Origin: Paraburkholderia dilworthii
GTDB taxonomy: Bacteria; Pseudomonadota; Gammaproteobacteria; Burkholderiales; Burkholderiaceae
Direction: 5' to 3'
Assembly (NCBI RefSeq): GCF_000472525.1
Contig: NZ_AWZT01000008.1
Span: forward strand, 124,210-188,209
DNA length: 64,000 bases
Below, piece by piece: positions 51,373 to 60,365 of this stretch. Under the pieces are notes generated by a model that saw nothing but the letters and a program-made list of their open reading frames with translations, was not told the DNA's origin and did not search any database. Made by a program: the position numbers and the translations under genes. Numbering within the stretch: the first letter of the stretch is position 1; every line of letters starts with the position of its first letter.

Positions 51373-53319
51373 ATGTCGCTTTACACCATTACCGGAGCCC
51401 AACTGGCATTCGGTCACGTCGCGTTGCTCGATCACGCGGACTTCTCTCTCGAACCGGGCGAGCGCGTCGGGTTGATCGGCCGCAATGGCGCGGGCAAGTC
51501 GTCGTTGCTGAAAATCGTCGCGGAACTGGCGAAGCCCGACGACGGTCTCGTCACGCGCCAGCAGAATCTGACCACGGTGTACGTGCCCCAGGAGCCGGAG
51601 TTCGATACGGACGACACGGTGTTCGACGCGGTCGCCGCTGGGCTCACGCACGCTCGCGCGCTGCTTGATGAGTATGACGCGGTCGCCAACCAGCTTGCCG
51701 ATGAACCGGAAGGCGCGCAGCACGACGCGCTGATGGCGCGCATGAACACGCTGCAATCGTCGCTGGACGCGGCGGACGCCTGGAACTGGAGCACGCGCGT
51801 CGCCACCACGCTGCAGCAGATCGGCCTGAACGGCGAGGCGCGCGTCGGTTCGCTGTCGGGCGGCATGCAAAAGCGCGTCGCGCTTGCGCGTGCGCTCGTC
51901 GTACAGCCTGAAGTGCTGCTGCTCGACGAGCCGACTAACCACCTGGACTTCGACGGCATCCGCTGGCTCGAGGATCTGCTTGTGTCGCAGCGCGCGGCAC
52001 TACTCTTCATCACGCACGACCGGGCGTTTCTCGACCGTGTCGCCACGCGCATCGTCGAACTGGATCGCGGGCGTCTGCTGTCGTATCCGGGCAATTTCTC
52101 GGCTTATCAGACGCGCAAGGCGCAGCAACTGGAAATCGAGCGCGTCGAAAACGACAAGGCCGACAAACTGCTCGCGCAGGAAGAAGTGTGGATTCGCAAG
52201 GGCGTCGAAGCGCGCCGCACGCGCAGTGTCGGCCGGATCGCGCGGCTTGTCGAAATGCGCAACCAGCGCGCCGAACGTCGCAACGTGCAAGGTAACGTCA
52301 AGCTCGACGTCGGGCAGGGCGAGAAGTCCGGCAAGATCGTCGCCGAACTGACGGAGGTCACGAAGCGCTACGGTTCGCGCGCGGTGATCGACCGGTTCAC
52401 GGCAACCGTCATGCGCGGCGACAAAATCGGCTTCGTCGGTCCGAACGGCGCGGGCAAGACCACGCTGCTGAAAATCATCCTTGGCGAATTGCAGCCGGAC
52501 GAAGGCGCGGTGCGCGTCGGCACCAATTTGCAGGTCGCCTATTTCGATCAGATGCGCGCGCAACTGGACCTGGAAAAAAGTCTCGCCGATACGATCAGCC
52601 CCGGCAGCGAGTGGGTTGAAGTCAACGGCCAGAAGAAGCACGTGATGAGCTATCTGGGCGACTTTCTGTTCGCACCGGAGCGCGCGCGTTCGCCGGTCAA
52701 GTCGCTGTCGGGCGGCGAGCGCAACCGTCTGCTGCTCGCGCGTCTGTTCGCGCGGCCGGCCAATGTGCTGGTGCTCGACGAACCTACTAACGACCTCGAC
52801 ATTCCCACGCTCGAACTGCTCGAAGAACTCCTTACGGACTACGACGGCACGGTGCTGCTCGTCAGCCACGACCGCGCATTTCTCGACAACGTGGCAACGT
52901 CGGTGATCGCGTCGGAGGGCGGGGGCAAGTGGCGCGAGTATGTGGGCGGCTTTACCGACTGGCAGATCCAGAGCCAGCGCTCGCAGCAGTTGGCGCAGGA
53001 AGCGCAGAAAGAGGCGAGCAAGGACGCGAAAGACGCCGCCAAAGACGCAACTGCGGCCAAGGAGAACTCGGCCGGCCGCAACCCGCAGCGCGCGGCGAAG
53101 CTGTCGTTCAAGGAACAGCGCGAACTGGAGACGTTGCCGGAGAAAATCGCTGCGCTCGAAGCCGAGCAGAAAACCATTGGTGCGCAACTCGAGGACGGCT
53201 CGATATTCGCGAAGGATGCGCAGGAAGGCACGCGTCTTTCCGAGCGCTACGCCGCCATCGACGAAGAATTACTGGTCGCGCTCGAGCGCTGGGACGAACT
53301 CGAAAAGCGTCGCAAATGA
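51373..53319 (+). CDS. uup: ABC-F family ATPase (Uup type)
   Basis: The 648-residue soluble protein has two ATPase domains and no membrane helices. First domain: Walker A GRNGAGKSS, signature LSGGMQKR, Walker B LLLDEPTNHLD. Second: GPNGAGKTT, LSGGERNR, VLVLDEPTNDLD. A linker rich in charged residues (QQLEIERVENDKADKLLAQE) joins them. A C-terminal Ala/Lys-rich stretch (about 535-570) leads to a coiled coil ending ALERWDELEKRRK, the DNA/ribosome-binding arm typical of Uup. Uup affects transposon excision precision and ribosome function. Monocistronic. Confidence 0.93.
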   Translation: MSLYTITGAQLAFGHVALLDHADFSLEPGERVGLIGRNGAGKSSLLKIVAELAKPDDGLVTRQQNLTTVYVPQEPEFDTDDTVFDAVAAGLTHARALLDEYDAVANQLADEPEGAQHDALMARMNTLQSSLDAADAWNWSTRVATTLQQIGLNGEARVGSLSGGMQKRVALARALVVQPEVLLLDEPTNHLDFDGIRWLEDLLVSQRAALLFITHDRAFLDRVATRIVELDRGRLLSYPGNFSAYQTRKAQQLEIERVENDKADKLLAQEEVWIRKGVEARRTRSVGRIARLVEMRNQRAERRNVQGNVKLDVGQGEKSGKIVAELTEVTKRYGSRAVIDRFTATVMRGDKIGFVGPNGAGKTTLLKIILGELQPDEGAVRVGTNLQVAYFDQMRAQLDLEKSLADTISPGSEWVEVNGQKKHVMSYLGDFLFAPERARSPVKSLSGGERNRLLLARLFARPANVLVLDEPTNDLDIPTLELLEELLTDYDGTVLLVSHDRAFLDNVATSVIASEGGGKWREYVGGFTDWQIQSQRSQQLAQEAQKEASKDAKDAAKDATAAKENSAGRNPQRAAKLSFKEQRELETLPEKIAALEAEQKTIGAQLEDGSIFAKDAQEGTRLSERYAAIDEELLVALERWDELEKRRK

Positions 53320-53724
53320 AGCGGCGAGCGCGGACGTGTTGCGTCGTCGGCGCTTTCGCTCGTGCGTGGGCCGCGCCTTGTCCGGACGGCCAATCGCGTA
53401 AGCCGTGAATTGCCGCCAGGTTCGAAATCAGTAAAATACCCCGCGAACAGGCTTCCCCGGCGTTAAGGCGGGCGTCGACGGTGCCCGGCAATAGTCCTGG
53501 CGAGGTGCCGTTTTCTACGCGTCGAATACGAAGCTGCGCAGGAAACCGCGCGGCCATCCCATCGAATGCGCGCGGAAGCCATGCGACAAACAGCTTGCCC
53601 GCACTGTGGGCACACCACCTAACCACGTTGTTTCGTTTCGCTTTTTTTGAAAACTCAACGCATTGTCCACGGACCTGTCCACAGGACCTGTGGACAACGA
53701 TGAACCGACGCACCCGAGTCAACC
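53320..53724. other. parE upstream region
   Basis: About 400 bases without a gene between uup and parE. The end of the gap contains an AT-rich tract (CTTTTTTTGAAAAC) and the DnaA-box-like palindrome described separately. Confidence 0.5.
53663..53697. promoter_or_regulatory. Cluster of DnaA-box-like nonamers before parE
   Basis: TTGTCCACG (53663-53671), CTGTCCACA (53675-53683) and TGTGGACAA (53689-53697, reverse of TTGTCCACA) lie close together. The last two form an inverted repeat, TGTCCACAGG with ACCTGTGGACA. Each differs from TTATCCACA by one or two bases. Confidence 0.5.
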
Positions 53725-55710
53725 ATGTCCACGAAAAAGCCAAACGCCGCGTATAGCGAAGCGTCGATCAAGGTGTTGAAGGGTCTCGAGCCGGTCAAGC
53801 AACGGCCCGGCATGTACACCCGCACCGAGAATCCGCTGCACATCATTCAGGAAGTTATCGACAACGCGTCGGACGAGGCCCTCGGCGGCTACGGACGGCA
53901 AATCACGGTCACGCTGCACGCGGACCATTCGGTGTCGGTCGAAGACGACGGCCGCGGCATTCCGTTCGGCCTGCATCCGGAAGAAGGCGTGCCGGTCGTC
54001 GAGATCGTGTTCACGCGCCTGCACGCAGGCGGCAAGTTCGATAAAGCCGCGGGCGGCGCCTATACGTTTTCGGGCGGCCTGCATGGCGTCGGCGTCTCGG
54101 TCACGAACGCGCTGTCCACGCGCCTCGACGTCACCGTGTGGCGCGACGGCAAGGTCGCCGCGCTGAGTTTTGCGCACGGCGACGTGGCGAAGCCGCTCGA
54201 AGTGCGCGCCGCCGCGAAGGGCGAGAAGAAGTCAGGCACGCGCGTCACCGCGTGGGCGGACCCGAGGTACTTCGATTCGCCCAATCTGCCGCTCGGCGAA
54301 TTGCAACGACTGCTGCGCTCGAAAGCGGTGCTGCTGCCAGGCGTCGAAGTGACGCTCGTCAACGAGAAAACCGGCGAACAGCAAAGCTGGAAATATGAAG
54401 ACGGTTTGCGCGGCTATCTGCTCGAAGGCATGAACGGCAGTGACCTGCTGATTCCGCTTTTCGAAGGGGAGCGTTACGCCGAAAACTCGCGATCGAGCGA
54501 AGAGACATTTGCCGAAGGCGAGGGCGCCGCGTGGGTCGTTGCGTGGAGCGAGGAAGGTTCGCTCACGCGCGAGTCGTACGTGAATCTGATTCCGACGCCC
54601 GCGGGCGGCACGCACGAATCGGGCTTGCGTGACGGCTTGTATCAGGCGGTGAAGAGCTTTGTCGAGTTGCACAACCTGCAGCCGAAGGGCGTGAAGCTTC
54701 TCGCCGAAGATGTGTTCGCGCGCGTGTCGTTCGTGTTATCCGCGAAGGTGCTCGATCCGCAATTCCAAGGGCAGATCAAGGAGCGTCTGAATAGCCGCGA
54801 CGCGGTGAAGCTGGTGTCGTCGTTCGCGCGGCCGGCGCTCGAGTTGTGGCTCAATCAGCATGTCGAGCACGGCAAGAAGCTCGCGGATCTCGTCATCAAG
54901 CAGGCGCAGGCGCGCACGCGTGCCGGCCAGAAGGTGGAGAAGCGTAAGAGCTCCGGCGTAGCCGTGCTGCCGGGCAAGCTGACCGACTGCGAATCGACGG
55001 AAATCGGCCGCAACGAGTTGTTTCTTGTCGAGGGCGATTCGGCCGGCGGTTCCGCGAAAATGGGCCGCGACAAGGAATATCAGGCGATCCTGCCGCTGCG
55101 CGGAAAGGTGCTGAACACGTGGGAAACCGAGCGCGATCGTCTCTTTGCCAATAACGAAGTGCATGACATTTCGGTAGCGATCGGCGTCGATCCGCATAGT
55201 CCGGACGACAAGGTCGATCTGTCGAATCTGCGCTACGGCAAGATCTGTATTTTGTCGGACGCGGACGTGGATGGTTCGCATATCCAGGTGTTGCTGCTCA
55301 CGCTGTTCTTCAAGCATTTCCCTCAGTTGATCGAACGCGGGCATGTGTGCGTCGCGCGTCCGCCGCTTTTTCGCGTCGACGCGCCGGCGCGCGGCAAGAA
55401 GCCGGCGCAAAAACTGTATGCGCTCGACGAAGGCGAGCTCGAAGCTATTCTCGACAAGCTACGCAAAGACGGTGTGCGCGATACGCAATGGTCGATCAGC
55501 CGCTTCAAAGGCCTCGGCGAAATGAGCGCCGAGCAACTGTGGGATACGACGATGAACCCGGACACGCGGCGACTCACGCCGGTCGCGCTCGGCGAGCTCG
55601 ACTACGACGCCACGGTCGCGCGCATGACCATGCTGATGGGCAAGGGCGAAGCGGCATCGCGGCGCAGCTGGCTGGAAGAAAAGGGCAATGAAGTGGAAGC
55701 GGATATCTGA
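53725..55710 (+). CDS. parE: DNA topoisomerase IV subunit B
   Basis: The 661-residue ATPase subunit separates linked daughter chromosomes together with ParC. The GHKL ATPase domain has IIQEVIDNASDEALGGYG and DGRGIPFG, the HTRLHAGGKF-like FTRLHAGGKFDK, and GGLHGVGVSVTNAL. The Toprim part has LVEGDSAGGSAKMGRDKEYQ, LPLRGKVLN and LSDADVDGSHIQ. It ends with WSISRFKGLGEMSAEQLWDT. Length and lack of a long insert fit ParE rather than GyrB. parC begins 78 bases after the stop, so the two are an operon. DnaA-box-like sequences lie just before the start. Confidence 0.96.
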   Translation: MSTKKPNAAYSEASIKVLKGLEPVKQRPGMYTRTENPLHIIQEVIDNASDEALGGYGRQITVTLHADHSVSVEDDGRGIPFGLHPEEGVPVVEIVFTRLHAGGKFDKAAGGAYTFSGGLHGVGVSVTNALSTRLDVTVWRDGKVAALSFAHGDVAKPLEVRAAAKGEKKSGTRVTAWADPRYFDSPNLPLGELQRLLRSKAVLLPGVEVTLVNEKTGEQQSWKYEDGLRGYLLEGMNGSDLLIPLFEGERYAENSRSSEETFAEGEGAAWVVAWSEEGSLTRESYVNLIPTPAGGTHESGLRDGLYQAVKSFVELHNLQPKGVKLLAEDVFARVSFVLSAKVLDPQFQGQIKERLNSRDAVKLVSSFARPALELWLNQHVEHGKKLADLVIKQAQARTRAGQKVEKRKSSGVAVLPGKLTDCESTEIGRNELFLVEGDSAGGSAKMGRDKEYQAILPLRGKVLNTWETERDRLFANNEVHDISVAIGVDPHSPDDKVDLSNLRYGKICILSDADVDGSHIQVLLLTLFFKHFPQLIERGHVCVARPPLFRVDAPARGKKPAQKLYALDEGELEAILDKLRKDGVRDTQWSISRFKGLGEMSAEQLWDTTMNPDTRRLTPVALGELDYDATVARMTMLMGKGEAASRRSWLEEKGNEVEADI

Positions 55711-55788
55711 GCGGTTTTCAGCGCTCGCGCTTTCGCATGAAAGCAGGAACGCCACGAAACTTCACGCCAAACACGATACGGAATCTAG

Positions 55789-58113
55789 ATGGACGACGAT
55801 AACACCCTCGACCTTTTCACCGAGCCGCCGCCACCGGAAGGCGATTTTTTGACGCTCGGCAATTACGCGGAACGTGCGTACCTCGACTACGCGGTAAGCG
55901 TGGTCAAGGGCCGCGCGCTGCCGGATGTGTGCGACGGTCAGAAGCCGGTGCAACGCCGCATCCTGTTCGCGATGAACGACATGGGTCTGTCCGACAACGC
56001 GAAGCCGGTCAAGTCGGCGCGCGTGGTCGGCGACGTGCTGGGTAAGTATCACCCGCACGGCGACCAGTCGGCATACGACGCGCTGGTGCGTCTCGCGCAA
56101 GACTTCTCGATGCGCTATCCGCTGATCGACGGCCAGGGCAACTTCGGCTCTCGCGACGGCGACGGCGCGGCGGCGATGCGATACACCGAGGCGCGGCTGA
56201 CGCCGATTGCCAAGCTGCTGCTTGATGAAATCGACCAGGGCACGGTCGACTTCATGAAGAACTACGACGGCGAGTTCGACGAGCCGCGACTTTTGCCCGC
56301 GCGTCTTCCGTTCGTCCTGCTGAACGGCGCCTCAGGCATCGCCGTCGGTCTCGCCACCGAAATCCCGTCGCACAATTTGCGCGAAGTCGCGGCTGCCACC
56401 GTCGCGATGATCCGCAATCCGAAAATCTCGCACGCGGAGTTGATGCAGCACATTCCCGGTCCCGACTTTCCTGGCGGCGGCCAGATCATTTCGAGCGAAA
56501 CGGAAATCTCGGCGGCCTACGAAACCGGCCGCGGCAGCTTGAAAGTGCGCGCGCGCTGGAAGATCGAAGACCTCGCGCGCGGTCAGTGGCAACTGGTCAT
56601 CACCGAATTGCCGCCGAACACGGCCGCGCAGAAGGTGCTCGAGGAAATCGAGGAGCAGACCAACCCGAAGATCAAGCTCGGCAAGAAAGCGCTCACGCCC
56701 GAACAGTTGCAGGGCAAGCAGACCATGCTCGCCTTGCTCGACGCGGTGCGCGACGAGTCGGGCAAGGACGCGCCCGTGCGCCTCGTGTTCGAGCCGAAGT
56801 CGAGCCGCATCGATCAGACGGAGTTCGTCACCACGCTGCTCGCGCATACGAGTCTCGAATCGAATGCGTCGCTGAATCTGGTGATGGTCGGCGGCGACGG
56901 CCGGCCGCGTCAGAAGGGCTTGAGCGAAATCCTGCACGAGTGGATCGCGTTCCGCTTCGCGACGGTCACGCGCCGCACGCGTCATCGTTTGACGAAGGTG
57001 GACGACCGGATTCATATCCTCGAAGGCCGGATGATCGTCTTTTTGAATATCGACGAAGTGATCCGCATCATTCGCGAGTCCGACGAACCGAAGGTCGCGT
57101 TGATGGCCGCGTTCGGCTTGTCCGATCGTCAGGCCGAGGACATTCTTGAAATTCGACTCCGTCAGTTGGCGCGGCTTGAAAAGATCAAGATCGAGAGGGA
57201 GCTCGCCGAACTGCGCGACGAGAAGGCGAAGCTCGAGGAACTGCTCGGCAGCGAATCAGCAATGAAGCGCCTGCTCATCAAGGAAATCGAAGGCGATGCG
57301 AAGCAATACGGCGACGAGCGCCGCACGCTGATCCAGCAAGAAAAGCGCGCGACGTACGAAGCACGCGTGGTCGACGAACCGGTTACGGTCGTGGTATCGC
57401 AGAAGGGCTGGGTGCGCGCGCTGAAGGGGCACGGCCTCGACACCGCGGGCTTCACGTTCAAGGCGGGCGACGGGCTCTACGCCGCGTTCCAGTGCCGCAC
57501 GCCGGATACGCTCGTCGCGTGGGGCAGCAATGGCCGCGTCTATTCGGTTGCGGTGGCGTTGCTGCCGGGCGGCCGTGGCGACGGTGTGCCGGTTACGTCG
57601 CTGATCGAACTGGAATCGGGCAGCCATCTGATGCATTACTATGCGGCTTCCGCGGACCAGGCCTTGTTGCTCGCGTCGAGCAACGGCTTTGGCTTTATCG
57701 CGAAGGTCGGCGACATGGTGAGCCGCGTGAAGGCGGGCAAGTCGTTCATGACGATCGATGCCGGTGCCGCGCCGCTCGTGCCCATGCCGATGCTGCCGGA
57801 CGCGACGCAAGTGGCGTGTCTCTCATCGAGCGGGCGCCTGCTGGTATTCGGTATCGACGAAATGAAGACGCTCTCGGGCGGCGGACGCGGCGTCACGCTA
57901 ATGGGGCTCGACGACAAGGAAACGTTGATGCAGGCGCTGGCCATCAACGCGGCGGGCGTCATGCTGATCGGCACGCGTCGCGGCGGACGTCTGGACGAAG
58001 AAAAGCTGAGCGGCGCCGCTTTGACGCCGCATGTCGGCAAGCGGGCGCGCAAGGGGCGCGCGCCTGAAAGCAAGCTCAAGCTCGAACGCATGCGTCCAGT
58101 GCTGGCGGCTTGA
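55789..58113 (+). CDS. parC: DNA topoisomerase IV subunit A
   Basis: The 774-residue cleavage subunit carries the catalytic Tyr132 in [10 protein letters not shown] and the breakage-reunion core ([19 protein letters not shown]). The C-terminal beta-pinwheel half is as in other betaproteobacterial ParC. The quinolone-resistance region reads [20 protein letters not shown]: the position of E. coli Ser80 is Gln93 and that of Glu84 is Asp97. In E. coli and Neisseria the first is a serine, and loss of that serine reduces quinolone binding. It follows parE after 78 bases. A GC-rich hairpin follows the stop. Confidence 0.96.
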   Translation: MDDDNTLDLFTEPPPPEGDFLTLGNYAERAYLDYAVSVVKGRALPDVCDGQKPVQRRILFAMNDMGLSDNAKPVKSARVVGDVLGKYHPHGDQSAYDALVRLAQDFSMRYPLIDGQGNFGSRDGDGAAAMRYTEARLTPIAKLLLDEIDQGTVDFMKNYDGEFDEPRLLPARLPFVLLNGASGIAVGLATEIPSHNLREVAAATVAMIRNPKISHAELMQHIPGPDFPGGGQIISSETEISAAYETGRGSLKVRARWKIEDLARGQWQLVITELPPNTAAQKVLEEIEEQTNPKIKLGKKALTPEQLQGKQTMLALLDAVRDESGKDAPVRLVFEPKSSRIDQTEFVTTLLAHTSLESNASLNLVMVGGDGRPRQKGLSEILHEWIAFRFATVTRRTRHRLTKVDDRIHILEGRMIVFLNIDEVIRIIRESDEPKVALMAAFGLSDRQAEDILEIRLRQLARLEKIKIERELAELRDEKAKLEELLGSESAMKRLLIKEIEGDAKQYGDERRTLIQQEKRATYEARVVDEPVTVVVSQKGWVRALKGHGLDTAGFTFKAGDGLYAAFQCRTPDTLVAWGSNGRVYSVAVALLPGGRGDGVPVTSLIELESGSHLMHYYAASADQALLLASSNGFGFIAKVGDMVSRVKAGKSFMTIDAGAAPLVPMPMLPDATQVACLSSSGRLLVFGIDEMKTLSGGGRGVTLMGLDDKETLMQALAINAAGVMLIGTRRGGRLDEEKLSGAALTPHVGKRARKGRAPESKLKLERMRPVLAA

Positions 58114-58132
58114 CAAAGATTGACCCTTGAAG

Positions 58133-58169
58133 ACGGCCGGCGTCTGCTAGCATGCGAGACGCCGGCCGT
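58133..58169 (+). terminator. GC-rich hairpin after parC
   Basis: ACGGCCGGCGTCT (58133-58145) pairs perfectly with 58157-58169 around an 11-base loop. No T run follows, so it may stabilise the mRNA end or act with Rho. The remaining 275 bases to the next gene show nothing clear. Confidence 0.6.
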
Positions 58170-58444
58170 GCGCAGTAATCAGGCAATACCCACGCAATAG
58201 CCACGCAATAACCGGCTAGTAGCAGAAGGGCACTTTGCAAGAAATCCGGGGGCGGCGTTGCGATATCGAATGTCTGGTACTTCGTCGAGATACCAGGCGC
58301 GCTGCGATAACAACAAGAAAAAAACGACGACAAAGCCTTGGGCGTTCTGGAACTGCACGCATGGCGTGCGGTCGAACGCGCTCAATAGCCGCTGCTCATA
58401 TCATTCGGCATAAGCGGTGTGGCGTCGTCTGAGAGGAATACAAC

Positions 58445-58903
58445 ATGAACAAGGCTATCGAACTCGCGCTTTTTCTACATCTGCTCGCCGTCGCCGTGTG
58501 GGTAGGCGGGATGGTCTTCGCGCATTTCTGCTTGCGCCCGGCAATTGCCGATCTTTCGCCACAATTGCGTTTGCCGTTGTGGGAGTCGGTGTTTAGCCGC
58601 TTCTTCAATTGGGTTGCCGCTTCGGTGCTGGTCATTCTGCTGACAGGCGGCTTCATGTTGATGCAATTCGGCGGCGGTCACGCCACATGGCCGTTGCATG
58701 CAATGGCCGGGCTCGGCATCGTCATGATGCTGATCTTCGGGCATATCCGCTTCGCCGTATTCCCGCGCATTCGCCGCGCGGTGCAGGCGCAGAAGTGGCC
58801 TGACGGCGCGCAGGCTGTCGGCACGATCCGGCGTCTGGTGTTGATCAATATCGTGCTCGGCGTGGTGACCGTCGGCTTCGCGGTGCTTTCGCGCGGCTTC
58901 TGA
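58445..58903 (+). CDS. CopD-like four-helix membrane protein
   Basis: The 152-residue protein has four membrane helices with a conserved N-terminal histidine (LFLHLLAVAVWVGGMVFAHF), then WVAASVLVILLTGGFMLMQF and WPLHAMAGLGIVMMLIFGHI. Such short proteins are annotated as CopD-family, related to the copper-import membrane protein, with histidines that may bind haem or metal. GAGAGGAA precedes the ATG. No copper genes are adjacent. Convergent with the chromate transporter gene. Confidence 0.78.
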   Translation: MNKAIELALFLHLLAVAVWVGGMVFAHFCLRPAIADLSPQLRLPLWESVFSRFFNWVAASVLVILLTGGFMLMQFGGGHATWPLHAMAGLGIVMMLIFGHIRFAVFPRIRRAVQAQKWPDGAQAVGTIRRLVLINIVLGVVTVGFAVLSRGF

Positions 58904-58918
58904 CATAACGCTCGTGGA

Positions 58919-58949
58919 CCCGGTGAACGGTCGCCGGAGAATCACCGGG
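58919..58949. terminator. Convergent hairpin
   Basis: CCCGGTGA (58919-58926) pairs with 58942-58949 between two convergent genes; no T tract. Confidence 0.45.
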
Positions 58950-58955
58950 CGGCTG

Positions 58956-60164
58956 CTAAAGCAATGCGCCGTATGCGAGCCGTAGTGCGCATGCCAACGC
59001 GACGGTGCCGTACACCACGTAGACCGGCACCTTCAGCTTTGCGAAACACATCGCCGAGAACAGCGCGGTAATCAGATAGACGGGTTGCAGCGGCACGCGT
59101 CCGGCGATACGCAGTACGGCCACCGCCAGGAACGCGGTGGTGACCGCGCGCAGAATCCGCATGCCATGCTCGAATTGCGGATTCATCTTCAATCGATGCA
59201 GATGCCGCTGCGCGAGTACGACGAGGCATCCGGACGGCACGAACAACGCAAGCGTGGCAATGAGCGCGCCGGCCCACCCGTCGACGAGATAGCCGAAGAA
59301 CGGCACCACATTCAGAAGCGGCCCCGGCGATAACGGCGACAGCGAAAACGCCAACGTGAAGTCGTTGTCTGATATGCCAATCGCCGGTGTGACGAACAGC
59401 GTCTTGAGCACCGGCAGCGCGGAGAAGCCGCCGCCGAACAGCGTCATGCCCGCGCCCGCGAGCCGCGGCCATAGCAGCGCGAGATCGTAGCGATGCGGCA
59501 GCGGCAATGCGAACAGCAGCACGAACACGCACAGCATGGCGAGTATCTGCCAGTCGCCGCGCGCAAACGACACGACAAAGCGCGTGTCGCGCACGGGGCT
59601 AACCGCCCATCCCGCGCCGAAGGCCGCGCTTAGCATCAGCACGTAGGCCGCGGGGCTATGCGCATAGAAAAGCGCAATACAGCCAACCACCGCCGCGGTC
59701 CATTCGAGCTTGCCGCGCACGAGGGCGCGCGTCTGCTTGTACCAGGTGATGCCGATCAGCGTGGCGAGCACGACGCTGAAGTGATTGAGCAAAGTCTGCG
59801 ACGCGGCGGCGCGCACGAGCGGCGTGCGATAGAAGATCGCGAAGAGCGTCATCAGCATGAAGAAGGGCAGCACGCTGGCAATGCCCGCCACCCACGCGCC
59901 GGCGCGTCCGCGCAACGCATGTCCGAGCTGCACGGCGACATTGCAGCCGACCGGCCCTGGCACCATCCACGCAAGCGCGATCAGATCCGAGAACGCGACC
60001 CGCGAGAGCCGTCCTTTACGCTCGACGTAGTGGTTCTCGAGTTGCGCCATCAGCGCGAGGCCACCCCATGACAACGCCGACAGGCCGAGCACGACCCGAA
60101 ACAGCGTCCATAGCGGTTCCCGTTCCCCTCGTCTTGCTGCATCGTGGCTTGTTATCGTGTGCAT
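58956..60164 (-). CDS. chrA: Chromate transporter (CHR family, two-domain)
   Basis: The 402-residue membrane protein has two homologous halves. The first has FRVVLGLSALSWGGLALMAQ, LSRVAFSDLIALAWMVPGPV and GCNVAVQLGHALRGRAGAWV. The second has LAGAGMTLFGGGFSALPVLK, FTLAFSLSPLSPGPLLNVVP and FFGYLVDGWAGALIATLALF. The paired FGGG and PGP signatures define the CHR family; long members such as ChrA of Cupriavidus expel chromate. The first half has SWGG in place of the usual FGGP. The start at MHTITSHDAARRG was chosen; 32 codons upstream are open but not similar. Without experimental data, other oxyanions remain possible. Confidence 0.87.
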   Translation of the reverse strand: MHTITSHDAARRGEREPLWTLFRVVLGLSALSWGGLALMAQLENHYVERKGRLSRVAFSDLIALAWMVPGPVGCNVAVQLGHALRGRAGAWVAGIASVLPFFMLMTLFAIFYRTPLVRAAASQTLLNHFSVVLATLIGITWYKQTRALVRGKLEWTAAVVGCIALFYAHSPAAYVLMLSAAFGAGWAVSPVRDTRFVVSFARGDWQILAMLCVFVLLFALPLPHRYDLALLWPRLAGAGMTLFGGGFSALPVLKTLFVTPAIGISDNDFTLAFSLSPLSPGPLLNVVPFFGYLVDGWAGALIATLALFVPSGCLVVLAQRHLHRLKMNPQFEHGMRILRAVTTAFLAVAVLRIAGRVPLQPVYLITALFSAMCFAKLKVPVYVVYGTVALACALRLAYGALL

Positions 60165-60365
60165 GGCGCCACGAGCGCCCGCTGAGCAGGCGCCCGTCCT
60201 GTGGATCATCTTGATGTTGCACGCGGCCGGCCGGTCCGGCGGCATCGCGCGGTAATGCAATACAGCGAGAATGTAGCCGGTTGCGTGCGGCTGCGATATC
60301 GGCGGGCTCGCTCAATTGCAGCGTTAAGCCGAAGCCCCGCAGCCGGCACATCGGGCGTCATGTCC

